A stretch of 64,000 bases of DNA from Opisthorchis felineus (taxonomy: Eukaryota > Platyhelminthes > Trematoda > Opisthorchiida > Opisthorchiidae), in the NCBI GenBank assembly GCA_004794785.1, contig SJOL01003040.1, forward strand, positions 1,268,526-1,332,525, in the 5' to 3' direction. Position 1 is the stretch's first letter. Each line of letters begins with the position of its first letter. The position numbers and the translations under genes were made by a program. Of this stretch, positions 10,046 through 22,034 are shown piece by piece. The notes under the pieces were generated by a model that worked only from the letters and a program-made list of their open reading frames with translations, was not told where the DNA came from and searched no databases.

Positions 10046-13000
10046 AATCCATATCCTCACTTGTCACCTCAGGTTCATTGCTCGTGGACCGATCGCGACT
10101 ATTCCTCTGTCTAGCTAAAAACCTTTAAAATTCAAAATGGTTTAAATATCTCTTGAAACTAATGCCTGTCTCTCCCCACGTTGTTTGGGCCTGAGAGCCG
10201 TGATGGTAGCACCATTTTTGTATCTGCCGCTGGCTACAGTCGGCAATGACGCAAGACCTAGGATAACTCTACATATTACTAGGAAGAAAAACCGGTAGAA
10301 CTTGTAAAGAGTGATCCTAACCACATTCTGATTGACGTACGAAGCCCTGAAGAAGTGCGTCACTCTTCCTAGTCCTCCCTTCTTTCGGTAACCTTAATTA
10401 CTGTTAGGCCGAGTAGCCTAACGACCACACCACTAGTGGTGTCTGATAGGCTACGTACGTTTGTTAGCTAGCAGTGTATGTTCATCAAGCTATACCCACG
10501 CTTCGTCGTGCACTTTCGGTTCACGCCATACCATGCCCGGTACGTAACCGGTGCGCATCACCATCTCTGCGTCCTCTGAAAGTGAGCTTGTCCAGACCAA
10601 TCACAGGGACTGCACGATTGTGGTCTACGTCAGCGGATATAACAGGTGTTCTTTGTGTTGCGATTGCTCCCATAGTAATATAGTCATTTTGGCTTTTGCG
10701 TCCTCGCCCCTAGAAGACAGGAATTCAACCACCAGCGATGTGTTCAAGGTTAAATGGAATAGCAAAAGACACTTTTGGAAGAATTTGGAACTCTTATTTC
10801 TAGCTGGACAGGTATGATGCCCACATACAAAATGGTTAGTAATCTTTCAATCTGAGGTCGAAGGTAAGAGTGTTCCCACATTTTTTTTAGCCGTTTTCCG
10901 CTATTGTTTGGATTAGCTACTCCTGGAAAGTCCGGGTTTTGAGTCTGAACATCTTGTAATTTTGAAATTTTCACTGTTCTGGGGCTGAGCTTCAGAACTC
11001 TTGCATGTAAAACAGTGTTATCTATTTGCATCACGCGTGTTCATGTTACTTGGTCGCCATGGTTGTCTCTAACATATTGTGGGTAAAATGGTAGTCAACC
11101 GCCCTTACATTCTGCTTCCTTTCGTATTCGTATGTCTGCATCCCGCTTCGGTGAAAAAAGTTGCGGTTTTCAACAACCATTCTGCACCTGGTTCCGTTAC
11201 CCGCACATCCGTGTCTAAATATCTCTGATCAAGTCTATCGAAGACTGCTTGCTATGCCTTGCGGTTTGTAAGGCGCTTATGTCACTCCATTCCTCTGAGC
11301 TGTTAAGTTTGGAGAGTTAGGTGACCTTGGAAAAAAGTGGAGTATGACGGATCACGTCGCACTAGATGTTGACGTCGTTTGGCTTGGAATCAACTTCTCC
11401 ACTACTTCTTTTTCCCTAGGACCGCCGTATTTTTTCCTGAGGCTTTCTAGTCCCGCGCTTGTTGAATGATAACGTAAGTGGACGTCCTCACTGCTGGTAT
11501 TGTTCAGTGGAGTTTCAAACCTTACGAGCGTTCTTTGCACGTTTTTGCTCCGTTTTCTGTACGTAGTAAAAGCTCTTTTGCCAGTGATCAAATCTGTTCA
11601 CTAGCTTGAGTTGTTTTGATGTGGACACCGAACACTTGAATATAGTTCGGATAATTTTGCTCACAGGACCGCTCTTCCTTTTCCAATTCAGGGTTTCGCA
11701 TGCTCCATGTCCATCGTTCTATCCTGTATCTACTCCGTTCTCTTCCTTGGCGTTCATTTGAGTCCGAGCTTTTTGATTGGAACGTGCCTTGTCCTGATCT
11801 CCGTCGTCCTCTATGCTACCTATCCTCCCAGGATATCCTGTTCTACCACGGTCGATGCATCTAATGAATGATCGGTACCGTATTTGGAACAGAAACTTCC
11901 GCTGAACTGGAGTTTTCATAAATTTTTTACGGATATTTTATGTGCAATGTCTTTAAGGCACAATGCCTATGACCTCACCCTGCCTTTGGACTGCAAATTT
12001 AAGTTAGTCCTCATTGGAAAGCCAAGGAACACTGCGGTCGCCTCATTCTTAATGGGCATTATCAGCAATACACATATACCGAATCCTGAACGGGATTTGT
12101 TTGTCTTGCATCAGTCTTTGGCCCGTTATTTATTATCTGTTATTTTTCACATATACATCTCATCGAGAGCTGTTAGTTTTCCACTTAGCTTGAACGATGG
12201 CATGCATTCTGGTCAGCTGATCCAAATGCATCAGAAATGCACTCACTTCTGCCTCTTACTGGCTTTCAAAGACATTAACTAATGATCACATCTAAGGGTA
12301 AATCCGTTCTGGTAAGTGTTGTAGTGTCCGCTACGGGAGAACCCAAAAATTTCGTTTTGGTCAGTAACCTCGAAAACTTTAAACTGTTAATTCACGTAGT
12401 TCGCCAGAAATGCTTACAGGTCGTTCACCATATACACTCACATGGAAGTGTGTCACACGTTTCCCTAGGAATTTGAACACATTTACTTTTCTACTTTTAT
12501 TGACTTCTTTACTGAAGATCTATTATAATCCCGTCACAGTAGACCGAATTTGCCCCGGAACGTCTTCACTGTATGATTCCATGGACTTCCAGTCCAAATG
12601 ACCATGCGCCTTCTCAATGCATGTAGCTGATTTTCTTATTTAATGTCGTTTTGTGGTGGGATAACTAATGGTTACAATTTGAAATGATGAATGTTTGCGA
12701 ACTTTCGACATAAGAGGCTTCATCGTTGCTGTTGACCTTACGTGATAAGCATGACACAAACGGATAAGGATATCGTCGTCATGTTGTTAACACGACATCA
12801 CCAAAACGGCTCATGTTTGAAGCTACAGATGTTCACGGGTGAACTCCCAAGTTCATCATAAATTGTCTTTCGAGAGCAGTAATTATAGTCATCAGCGTAG
12901 CTTATTTCTGAATGAAACTCAAGATCTGTGTTGTTTTAGAGCAACCTGATAGAATTACGTAAGTTACGTTTGTTATCCTCATTCGGTGTTTGCTGCTGAG

Positions 13001-13469
13001 CGGAACTCATCACAGACTTTCGAGATGTTTAAATGTCCATCATTTGAACAATGCAGTCATGGTTCACAAGTTCATACTGGTCGCGCTTGGATGTGTTAGG
13101 TGACAACACAATGTGGAGAAAACACATTTTGCATACGTTGTTTTTATTGAGCATTCTGTCGTACAGGATTTTCTCTCTAAAGGGGATTTATTGTTGGCTA
13201 AATCGAGATATGAGTGGACAGTTCTTTCGTATAAATACTTTCACACAGCTCTTGTCCGAACGCTATTGTTCTATTTCGGCAGTGCGATAATTCATTCATT
13301 ATTCTCACTAACTATCAGTGGTTCTAGGTGACATTTTAATGAGAACTCTCGGCAAGTGCCTATTTTCACTGCCTATCAAGTTGGACTCTGTACTCGCCTT
13401 AACAAGGCATCGATTCGATAACTTCAAAACTTTTGAAGTTATAAGGCATCCCTCGAAATCATCAATAGG
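10046..13469. other. No recognised gene
   Basis: About 3.4 kb with several open frames of 60-132 codons on both strands (the longest, 11884-12282 plus, 132 codons, moderately hydrophobic). None shows a domain, splice context or similarity I can name. Probably non-coding or decayed repeat. Confidence 0.4.
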
Positions 13470-13810
13470 GTAGCTAGGTACACTCATTTACACACTTATC
13501 TGGTATTTACGGGAGACTTAACTGAATCTCATCCGAACCTCTCGTTTATAATGTTCTTCAACCATGTATGCTGGACAAAGGCCCCCTCATGTTTCAGTTG
13601 GCACGATATTCGAGACATCGAATGAAACTACACTCGAGGTTGCTGAAAGCCCTTTGATGGCCCACGACCGGTTTTGCCCTGCTTAGCGCTCATCATTTCT
13701 GTCATTCCTGTGTTCTAGTTGAACTCAAATTGTATGAAATTACTGGGATGCACCCATTTGCACACTTATTTGCTTTCTACGGGAGACTCAGCTGAATCCC
13801 AACTGCCTTG
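13470..13810. repeat. Dispersed repeat with an internal direct duplication
   Basis: A ~58-base unit (ACACTTAT..GGTATTTACGGGAGACTTAACTGAAT) at 13477-13534 recurs with ~80% identity at 13745-13802 (GGGAGACTCAGCTGAATCCC). Between them lie 13571-13620 (ACAAAGGCCCCCTCATG and GGCACGATATTCGAGACATCG), related to 54866-54924, and 13640-13680, related in inverted orientation to 37790-37840. This is an interspersed element of unknown class. Confidence 0.5.
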
Positions 13811-13834
13811 TGAGTAGTTTCATTCATCAATAGG

Positions 13835-14759
13835 GTGTTTATCGTTTTCGTGTTAGAAGCGATTCTGTCCGCATACTCTTCCACCATACTTGCCGTGACG
13901 ATTCAGAATAAACGTGTTGATTTTCATTGGGGAGAATTCACAGAAAATGTAAGCCAACTTTTCTTCCTGGACGTATATTTTTGCTATTCGCTTCATGCAA
14001 GAGAAGAGTCTCGCTGGAAAGTGTTTATTCGGATTAAAGGAAGCAACTTTCTGGGAGTTTATGAATTTTGAGGAATTTCGACATTTTTGAATGGGTACTC
14101 AACTGCACACGAAAGCCAGAAGCCAGAGGTAGGCTTTGGTTGTGTATTTATATAATAGCATAATTACGTAGAACATATTTGCTGAAAAATTCAAACTCCG
14201 AAAGTAATCCATATTATTCCCCAAAACAAAAGAATATTCTGTAAAGTGGCCCGAACGATATCCTTGACAAGCTTCCAGTATGCTTCATCGTGGACTCTGT
14301 AAACCTGAAGTAGAGTGAAGAGATCAGACTAGTTGGAAAACCTGAACGAACCTAAGACAACTGAAGCAGACTGGCTACGTTTGTAAAAATTTTATGGGTC
14401 ATTGTGATCACTTATAGCTAAGTTGGTCGTTGGCAGGCTAAGGAAATGGTCCTTAGTATGCGTACAAAATAAGTGTTGGACCAATTATACTACCGATTAA
14501 CAAGCGTTAATGATCTGCACAACACGTTTAAGACTCTCTCAACTGGTCGTTCGATTGCCGCTAGTTGTATGTAAGTCTTTGGCAATTGTCATAACAATCC
14601 ATGCCCATGTATGTCATATTTTCGAAGTGGACGGATATCGTAATTTGCTTAATTACTTGTTTGCCTAGAAAATTGGTCAGGTAGTTTTTTAAACTTGAGT
14701 ATTTCTGTACAAATTACATCAAGTGTCTAAATGACCAGTTTAAATGGATTCTACATTGA
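13835..14759. other. No recognised gene
   Basis: One 78-codon open frame (13835-14071 plus) with hydrophobic character but no homology signal. Otherwise AT-rich sequence without visible structure. Confidence 0.35.
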
Positions 14760-14799
14760 ATGCTAGTCATAAAGTCGATTGAAAACCCGGAACCCACTA

Positions 14800-15260
14800 T
14801 TTGTATTAGATATACTTCTATATCCCGAACACTGTTTCAACTGAAACGAGATAGCCTTGGTGCAACACATTCATTTGAAGAATATCACAAGCGGGAGTTC
14901 CGCAGAATTTTGGAAAGATCAGTGATACCAAGACCGCATAGCTTACCAAAAGTTCATGAGCTATATCTGCCACTGCGTCCCATCCCCGATACCGAAAATC
15001 CAACTTACCACGGACCCTGTGGCTAGCAAGAAAACCCGACTCAGACCTAAATAAACTCATGCGCCATTGCTCAAATGGATGTCTGATTTCCTCAGCTCTA
15101 TAGGCTCTCTTGCTTTGCAAGACAGAAGGATGCTTTTGCTTAATTCTACCTCCATGTTTATTGATGTCTTTTGAACAATCTCTCCACAAACTATGCCAAC
15201 ACTTTCACCAGCTTGCACGCTTTAGTGCTTATTGCTTAGTGCAACAGGAAATGTTCGTTT
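14800..15260 (+). mobile_element. Penelope-like element fragment, N-terminal RT part
   Basis: The plus frame reads FRRILERSVIPRPHSLPKVH, then LYLPLRPIPDTENPTYHG, the counterpart of the PLE 'LYGLPKLHK...PLRPI...SPTY' block that precedes the catalytic RT motifs. Stops follow from 15024, after which WLARK-like and NKLMRHC-like residues appear in other frames. It represents the RT half missing from the element at 8560, but lies downstream of it and may come from another copy. Confidence 0.5.
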
Positions 15261-18019
15261 CATTTTTAACGTTAAGATAGTGTGGTCATGGGTTAACTTT
15301 TATGACCAGGGCTAGTCCGTTTGTTTTTGACAGGATTAGAATCTGTATCTTTGACCATCAATCGTAATGGCCTTTGACTGTTAAACCGACGTGTGGGTGG
15401 TACTTTTTGGGTTGTAACAACTGACAGAGTTGGACACGAAATTCTCAGAACTTTCAACCGGGTTCACCGAAACATCCAATGTGCCCCATAGGATGCAAAT
15501 GCTTTGGATAGTCGGAAAGGACTATCCAGAGTGACACACGAAGACACAGACGAGGCAGCTCACTCAACTCCAAAGCCGTCCTCAGTAAAATGCGTAACAC
15601 TGCATACTGCTTGACGTGCAAAGCATGGGTGATATGTAAGCCATACACACTGCTGACTGACATCCAAACTATCCGCAGAACTTCCTGTCAGAATTAAACC
15701 CGAACAACTTGGCCCAACTTGGACCGTACCTCAGTTCTGGACTAATCGTAGGAAAGAAACGAGTTTATCTGAGGTTGCCTTCCGCAGGAGATATTACCGG
15801 AGACCTGATAACTAGGATAAGCAAAACCTATTACCTGGGCAAGTTGGCGTTGTCCTTCAAGACCATCTCATCCGTGATTGAAGATAGTTTACCTTTATTC
15901 TCCTCACTTCTTTGTGTACACTTCATTAGCTAATGTTGTCAAACAGGTTGCTTTGGAAATAGACCGTGTCAACTATAGTTAGGAATGATCAGACACGTTC
16001 CGAAACGTCTCTTCTACTGCAATACCAGTCCAAACTCTAGCGAAATCGCGTCAGACGTTATCTATGCCAATCAGCATGTTATGAAAGTTATCTACTGAGT
16101 TCCATTTATCCATGATAAGCCAGGATACAGCAAATGGTCGTCTGTTTGTGGTTGAACACAGTTTACATGACTTGATGAACCGGAGTTATTGCACTAGGGT
16201 AATTTCTCTATCCAGACAGTTCGACTCAAGCACGTTTTGGTTAGTGAAACACCTACCCCAGATTTTGCCACCCACTAAACGTTTGATTGTAGAAACACCC
16301 ATTGTTTGCGAACAACCAAGGTCATAGCCAAACCATTATTCCACGCAAATCAAAGGAAATAGGAATGAACAGAACGACCAGATAATAGGATTGTTTACGG
16401 TTCGAGTGTGTAACGTCAAACCCTCGGAGTAAAAGCTCAAATGTGGCAATTCTGGTCAGTCTGTTGATTCGATTGATACGTACTCCGAAGTGTCAGGTCA
16501 AGTGATCAGTGTGTGAACAGTTGAGATTGGGTATAGGCTAATGTACGATATGAGGTAGACCATGTACTGGTGTCTATTCTGTGCTCCCGATGTACAGTTA
16601 ATGTAGCCACTTGCTGAACCAAGTGCCATTTTCTGGCTTCTAAATGCGTCGGTGCCCAAAGCAGAAAACATGTTTACAGTATTTCTGAGTGTAAGCATCA
16701 GCCGTTTACTTTAGTTTCTTCATTAACCAGGCTATTTGCTTGGCAGGGCACACTACTCATAAATTCGCTGGAAACCCTCCGACAGCCCACCAAAGATTTA
16801 GCCCATATCGATACTCATCAGACAGGCGCGTTCCCCGAGGTTTTGCCATATTTATGTTCAACCTGAACGTCACGTTATACGGAACTAGTGAAATACACTT
16901 AGTTGCGAATTAAGTTGGTGTTAACCAAAGACTCACATGAATCTTTTTTTGTGGTAGTGCAGTGTCGAACAGTGCTCAGCAAATATATGAGTGGTGTGTT
17001 CTGATATCACGAATATCGTACCAGATGAAGCACGCGATACGTTGTGTGGCATGTTCAGTCGAATAATACCTTGAAAGAGAGCTTCGGCCGAGTTTCCCGA
17101 TAATGCCAGTGTAATTTGCAAATGAGCGTATCGCCCCACTCTTCAATGTGTTTGGTTTGCAATCACTGGTATTATCCCTGCATTCATGTGACGACAGTAC
17201 TTAACCGAACAAACGGCTACATCCACGTTTCACGTTCAACTAGTTTTCACTTCGAGGGAGCTAATTCATATTCATTTAATTGACCATGAAATTTCAGAAT
17301 TTATATCTTACTCTGCATAATCTGGTCAGTTTTGGAATAGGTTATGGCGAATTTGTACGGTCTACTGGTATTGGATGTCAAGCTGACATGTACCGGGGTC
17401 GCAGTGTCGCTGAGTCGACGAATTATCCGGGATTCTGTCTATCAAGGCTGCTCCACGGAACTCTTTCTCTCATTTGCGGTTGCGCGCTCTGTCAGAACGC
17501 GGCAGGGTGATGCAAATATTAGCATACGTTACAAACTATCGTTAGGCTTGTGGCCTAGTTTAATAAACAATGGAAATGAGACAAAAGAGGAATAGGGTTC
17601 ATGCAAGAAAGTCCTTTTATCTGGGTTGAGGACCAATTGTCTGACTTGAAGTAATGTGTTAATGATCATGGATGTCTAGAATCCTCAATGGACTAGCGGT
17701 GGCCGATACGTCGGAGGAACCAAGCTACTGTTGTCTACAAAGAGTTCTTAGTAAGTTCAGTCACTAAATTGCCATCATACTCTTTTTATCAGCATCCACT
17801 TAAGGGCACTTCATGTTTAGACCTCAAAGGGGCGTTCTTGGTTGGAGTTTGAATCATCCACTACACTTTACTGAGGCGGCAGTAATTCGGTTCTACAAGC
17901 CTACTCTGTGTGAACCGTCCACGGTCAAGAGAAATTTGTTCTTCATTCTTACTTGTGCATAGGTCTATGCAACTATGGAATAACAACTTCGACCTAGTTC
18001 CTCAGGGACGATGCTAATT
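15261..18019. other. No recognised gene
   Basis: Open frames of 60-76 codons on both strands only. A short stretch near 16755-16785 (CGCTGGAAACCCTCCGACAG) resembles 37558-37582 (ACTGGAAACTCTTCGACAG), so another dispersed repeat may be present. Nothing else seen. Confidence 0.35.
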
Positions 18020-18201
18020 GGTTGTTGATCAGGTGGCTGTTGATCTGTTCACCGAGCTTGGTAATTGGCTTGCAAACGTTTCGTCACTATACGAGGATAC
18101 ATAATCAGTGCGCACTGATGATGTCTCCTCGTATGATGACGAAACGTTTGCAAAGCAATTACCAAGCTCGGCGAACAGATCAACAGCCACCTGATCAGCG
18201 A
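18020..18201. repeat. Near-perfect 182-bp palindrome with hammerhead-like cores
   Basis: Left arm starts TTGTTGATCAGGTGGCTGTT; right arm ends AACAGCCACCTGATCAGCG. Arms of ~82 bases match with only a handful of differences. They meet in the perfect 16-base palindrome ATCAGTGCGCACTGAT around 18104-18119, so there is practically no loop. The right arm reads CTGATGA (18114-18120), then GACGAAAC (18138-18145), the spacing and residues of a hammerhead ribozyme core (CUGANGA ... GAAA). The minus strand has a weaker copy (CTGATTA ... GACGAAAC). PLEs are known to carry minimal hammerhead motifs, so a head-to-head pair of element ends is the likely origin. Self-cleavage is not shown. Confidence 0.75.
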
Positions 18202-19829
18202 CCAATAAACTCACCCGAGCTACCAATATTTCAACACATTACCAGCGATGCTAATATCAACTCCTTTCTATCGGAAGCCTACTTTTGGTTCGTGCTGAAG
18301 AGTTTCCAATTGTTCACTTTCCCCTGGCATCCAAAAGTGCGAATAGATCCTTTTGAGATAATCCTGGTTGTAAATTTGATCTTGCCATTGTTGTTAAATG
18401 GTTGAAGCGTCTGGCCTTTTACTTATCACAACAGCTGCCCATCGCCGCGCTTGACTTCGCATGTCATGACGCTTCACTACCTCTATGTAGATTATCATCC
18501 CAAAGCACAGTGTCCTGCTGTCGTAGATCGGGATCCTGAAGACTACTGGGTTGAGCTTGGTTGAATTTCCTATCACTAGAAACCTCAGCATCACTCACTC
18601 TGTTGCGGCTGACTATCCTGGATACGAAACAAGTATGAAGAGAGGTTTGACTTGCATCAAACCTAACGATGTTGGTTTTATAAGTTTTGTAATCATCTCT
18701 TAGTTCGGGCTGCATTACGCAATCGTCAAAGTGTGCACATAAGCCCCCCCCGGCGAACTACTTGTGATATGTTACATGGGGGGAAATGCTAACACGGGAA
18801 GGAAATAAACCGCTAACCTAATGTTGCCTTTTGACAGTGGATCTAGCTGACCAAATTGTCACATTCTGTTGGGATCCCACCCGTAGCTGCTGTGCTCTGA
18901 TGGGTCGAGTAACATAAACCGTAACCCGTTTTCCTGGGTAGTCCATTGGAAGCAGTTGCCGTCTCAGACTCCGCTATCTCACGAGTCTTGTCCCTATTCC
19001 TAATTTTATGCTCGCCTACATTTTAAACTTGCTGAATGATTTCCTACCTTTTCGGCTATCCGCCTAAATGTTCTAATGTGCGTCAAAACTCCCGAAATTA
19101 CAATTACAATAAAGTAATTCATAACATAACCATCAGGGACAGTCACCAGCCCTAGCAGTAAACTTTAGATTTTGATAATGTTCAAGGAGAATGGGATATT
19201 CAGGTCAGATACCTGCAAACTGTTACTGCTTAAAATTTATCGAGCATCTATCAATCCCAAACGGTAGAGTATAAACTATCCCTCGTAACTGAAGTTTTAC
19301 GTGATAAACTGGACAACAGTAATTGTTCCTGAAGATGTTAACGAATTCTCCATGGGACTAAACCGAGATATATAGACGCATATACTATTTTACAGATCAA
19401 GATATTCTCTTTTATGATGCTGTTTTTTGTTATGTCCGAACGTGCTGCACAAATTCCTCTTTCGTTTCAATGGGAGCGAAATCCAATGTATCAGAATCTT
19501 CGGTCAACTTAAGAGTGTCAAGAAATCCAAGAAATAATTTATCTCTTATAGTTAGTTGACTAAGTTTACCAAGGAGGCTTTAAGCATCTGGTCACGAGGA
19601 TTCACGCACCGATCAGCATACCCCCATTCCATGAAAAGGAAAATCGTCGAGAAAAATGACTTTCACATACTTTTTGACATGGGTTTCACGTAATTACTTC
19701 AGATGTACTATCATCATCGTCACTGACAGGAACACCAGATAAGGACTCTGGTACTTCACTGTCAGTTTATTTCAATAAAAACCTTATAATCTAAGGAGGA
19801 AAGAAATGAAGCACGGAGGGGATGTTGGG
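18202..19829. other. No recognised gene
   Basis: The open frame continuing from the palindrome (18022-18405 plus) encodes the phrase RTDQQPPDQRPI from the repeat and then unique sequence. Nothing assignable up to the LINE relic at 19.83 kb. Confidence 0.35.
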
Positions 19830-20640
19830 CTAGCCTACCACAAACAACCGAAGTGCGTATACCTCCAACACTCAGTCACACAATCAAGATAGAAGCTGAC
19901 CTCATGAAAGTCAGTGACCTTGGTTAACCACCCAATCTTCCAGCGCCTCCAAGCAAGCACGGGGAAAGTTAGGTGAATTCAGTCCTTGGAGATGAACAGC
20001 ACAACAGCACCCAAACTTTCCGTAACATCTTTCATTCCTTTCTACCATGTCAACTTCTGTCGAACTTCGAATTAGGCACGGAAAACGGCACTCGTCTCGG
20101 CAGTTAGTAACCCACCATGCGTAACACATGGTCCATCCACCTTACCTTGCAGTGCTGGATGCCTCTTTGAGGGAAGTACCCCTCTGCTTCACCAAAAAAA
20201 CCACATCATGATAATCTCATTGCGACTTCACCGGTTCCAGCCGATTTCACTTGTTGTTCTGAGACATCGGTGGTCTAAAACCTGGAGATGCATCAGATCC
20301 TCCGACCGAACTGGCCATGTCTTGCAGCCGCGCGACAATATAGCCCGCACTCTAGCCTAATCCACACATCCTTTGGGACCCGTTGAGATGTCTTTTTGAC
20401 GCCACAAGTGGCGCAAATCACCAGACGAATCCTGGGCTTCGAGGTTCGCGTGTTCACTTCATCGGTCACACTAATGTTAGAGCTAGTGCAACTTCTGAAA
20501 AATTTATAATGTTCCACAACCTCCATATGTTCGGTGTCACTCCTTGAATTCTCAGAGGCATGTTCAAAACTCTAAGTCCTGCAGCATTAGTTTACACTTT
20601 GTGAGTGTGGAGCACATGCCGAAGGACTGAGTGACCTTGA
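19830..20640 (-). mobile_element. Decayed LINE 3' end, copy D
   Basis: Minus strand, descending: a LMLQDL-like stretch near 20590, VTDEVNTRTSKPRIR and CATCGVKKTSQ at 20460-20390 (family 'SDEVNARISKARI.FANLRHLWRQ'), RMVWDG-like remnants, and FPRACLEALEDWVVNQ at 19955-19915 (family 'PHCAWLETLQDMA.N'). Same element type as copies A and B, heavily mutated. Confidence 0.65.
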
Positions 20641-21808
20641 ACAACTTTTCAAGTAATGCTGAAAAAAATATTCGTTAGCTATGTCGACTGTAAGACGTTG
20701 TTTGGGCGCCCTAAAGTAATTTATTATGGTTAAATTAGTGTTGCGGAAGACTTGGCTGAGATTCCCTTGGAACTCTCCTTTATGGTATGTGTATAAGGTT
20801 AATGAAAAGGACCAGGCCTGATGAGTCCCAAAAATAAAGAGACCGGTAATGGCCTACTTACAGTTCTCATCGACCTTACGAGTACTATTGGAAGCAGTCT
20901 TCATAATGTACATGTGCCAGACACAGATGATAGTTAAAGATGGGAATAAGGTAAGCCTATACGGGGCAGGTACCGGAATTCCCTAGTTAGAATTTATTTT
21001 CGGCATGATGAAATATAATATCCATGGAAGGTATAATCCTCCATCTAAGCACACCGGCTCCTTTATGTTCCAAGTTATTCTGCACAATAAACATGTCTGT
21101 CTTGATCGTGGAAAGCAGAGGGAGCTCCAAGTTCAGCCATGAGTACCTTCAACTCTACAACAAGCACGTTACTGCCCTTAGCCAAGGTGTAATTATGAAT
21201 GGAATTAGCTACGAGTTTATCGCATACACTTGTGGGAAATAACATGGTTCATCCTCTTTGAGTGTGGTAATATTACGCTAAAAATCTTGCGAAAGAACTT
21301 TCTGTGGGCCAAAAGACATGACGAAATTGCGCTGGCTTGTGCATGATTGCCAATTTCTTGGAAAGGACCACAAGGCTTAAAATCTCCATTATTAATCGGA
21401 AGTCGTCCATTGTGTCGTTTGGACGGGTCTTTGAAGTTCTTATCGCTAGTCTGTGAATCTGATTCCGAATATACTGAAAGACTGCAATGCACTCTTCCGG
21501 TAAATGCGGAAACATGAGCGATTGGTAGTGTTATGCGGATGGAACGACCCTTTCGGGCTATTGGCATAAAAAGTCACATTTATCTAAGAGACGATGACAA
21601 GTTAAAAAGTCAAACCAAGCGTAAGCTTTAATGTCTTATACCACCTCAGTGAATTTAGGGTTGGAAACAAAAATGATTCTGGGTTCAGATCTACCGACAA
21701 TGAGAAAAGCTAGCTACGACTAGTACCAAGGTACTTAAGAGAGCACTGAAGAACTGTGACATTTTGTTCTCTCTTCAAGAAACTAAAGCGTCGAAAGGTT
21801 GAACTCAC

Positions 21809-22034
21809 TTCGAATGACTGCGATGGGTAACAGACCACTCGGTGCCTGCTCATCGAGTCGAGCCCGGATCCATTGATTAAAGACCAAGCCATCTACTGAC
21901 CAGTTAGTAGTTTTTACCCGTTTTGAAATGCGCATATAAAATTCTGCGTATGTGAAACCAAAACTTGAGCGAAAAACCGGTGGCGTAATTTCGTAGTCTG
22001 ACTCGGGAATCCAGTCATTCAACGCATGTTTTAT
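21809..22034 (-). CDS. Exon-like open segment, product unknown
   Basis: On the minus strand a strong acceptor (TTATTTATTTCAG) opens an uninterrupted frame of 75 codons plus one base, ending at a GTGAGT donor. The peptide begins IKHALNDWIPESDYEITPP and contains SSFGFTYAEFYMRIS and VFNQWIRARLDEQAPSG. It is mixed and globular-looking with many aromatic residues, with no membrane helix and no low complexity. I do not recognise the family. Splice sites, composition and length suggest a genuine internal exon of a minus-strand gene. Confidence 0.45.
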
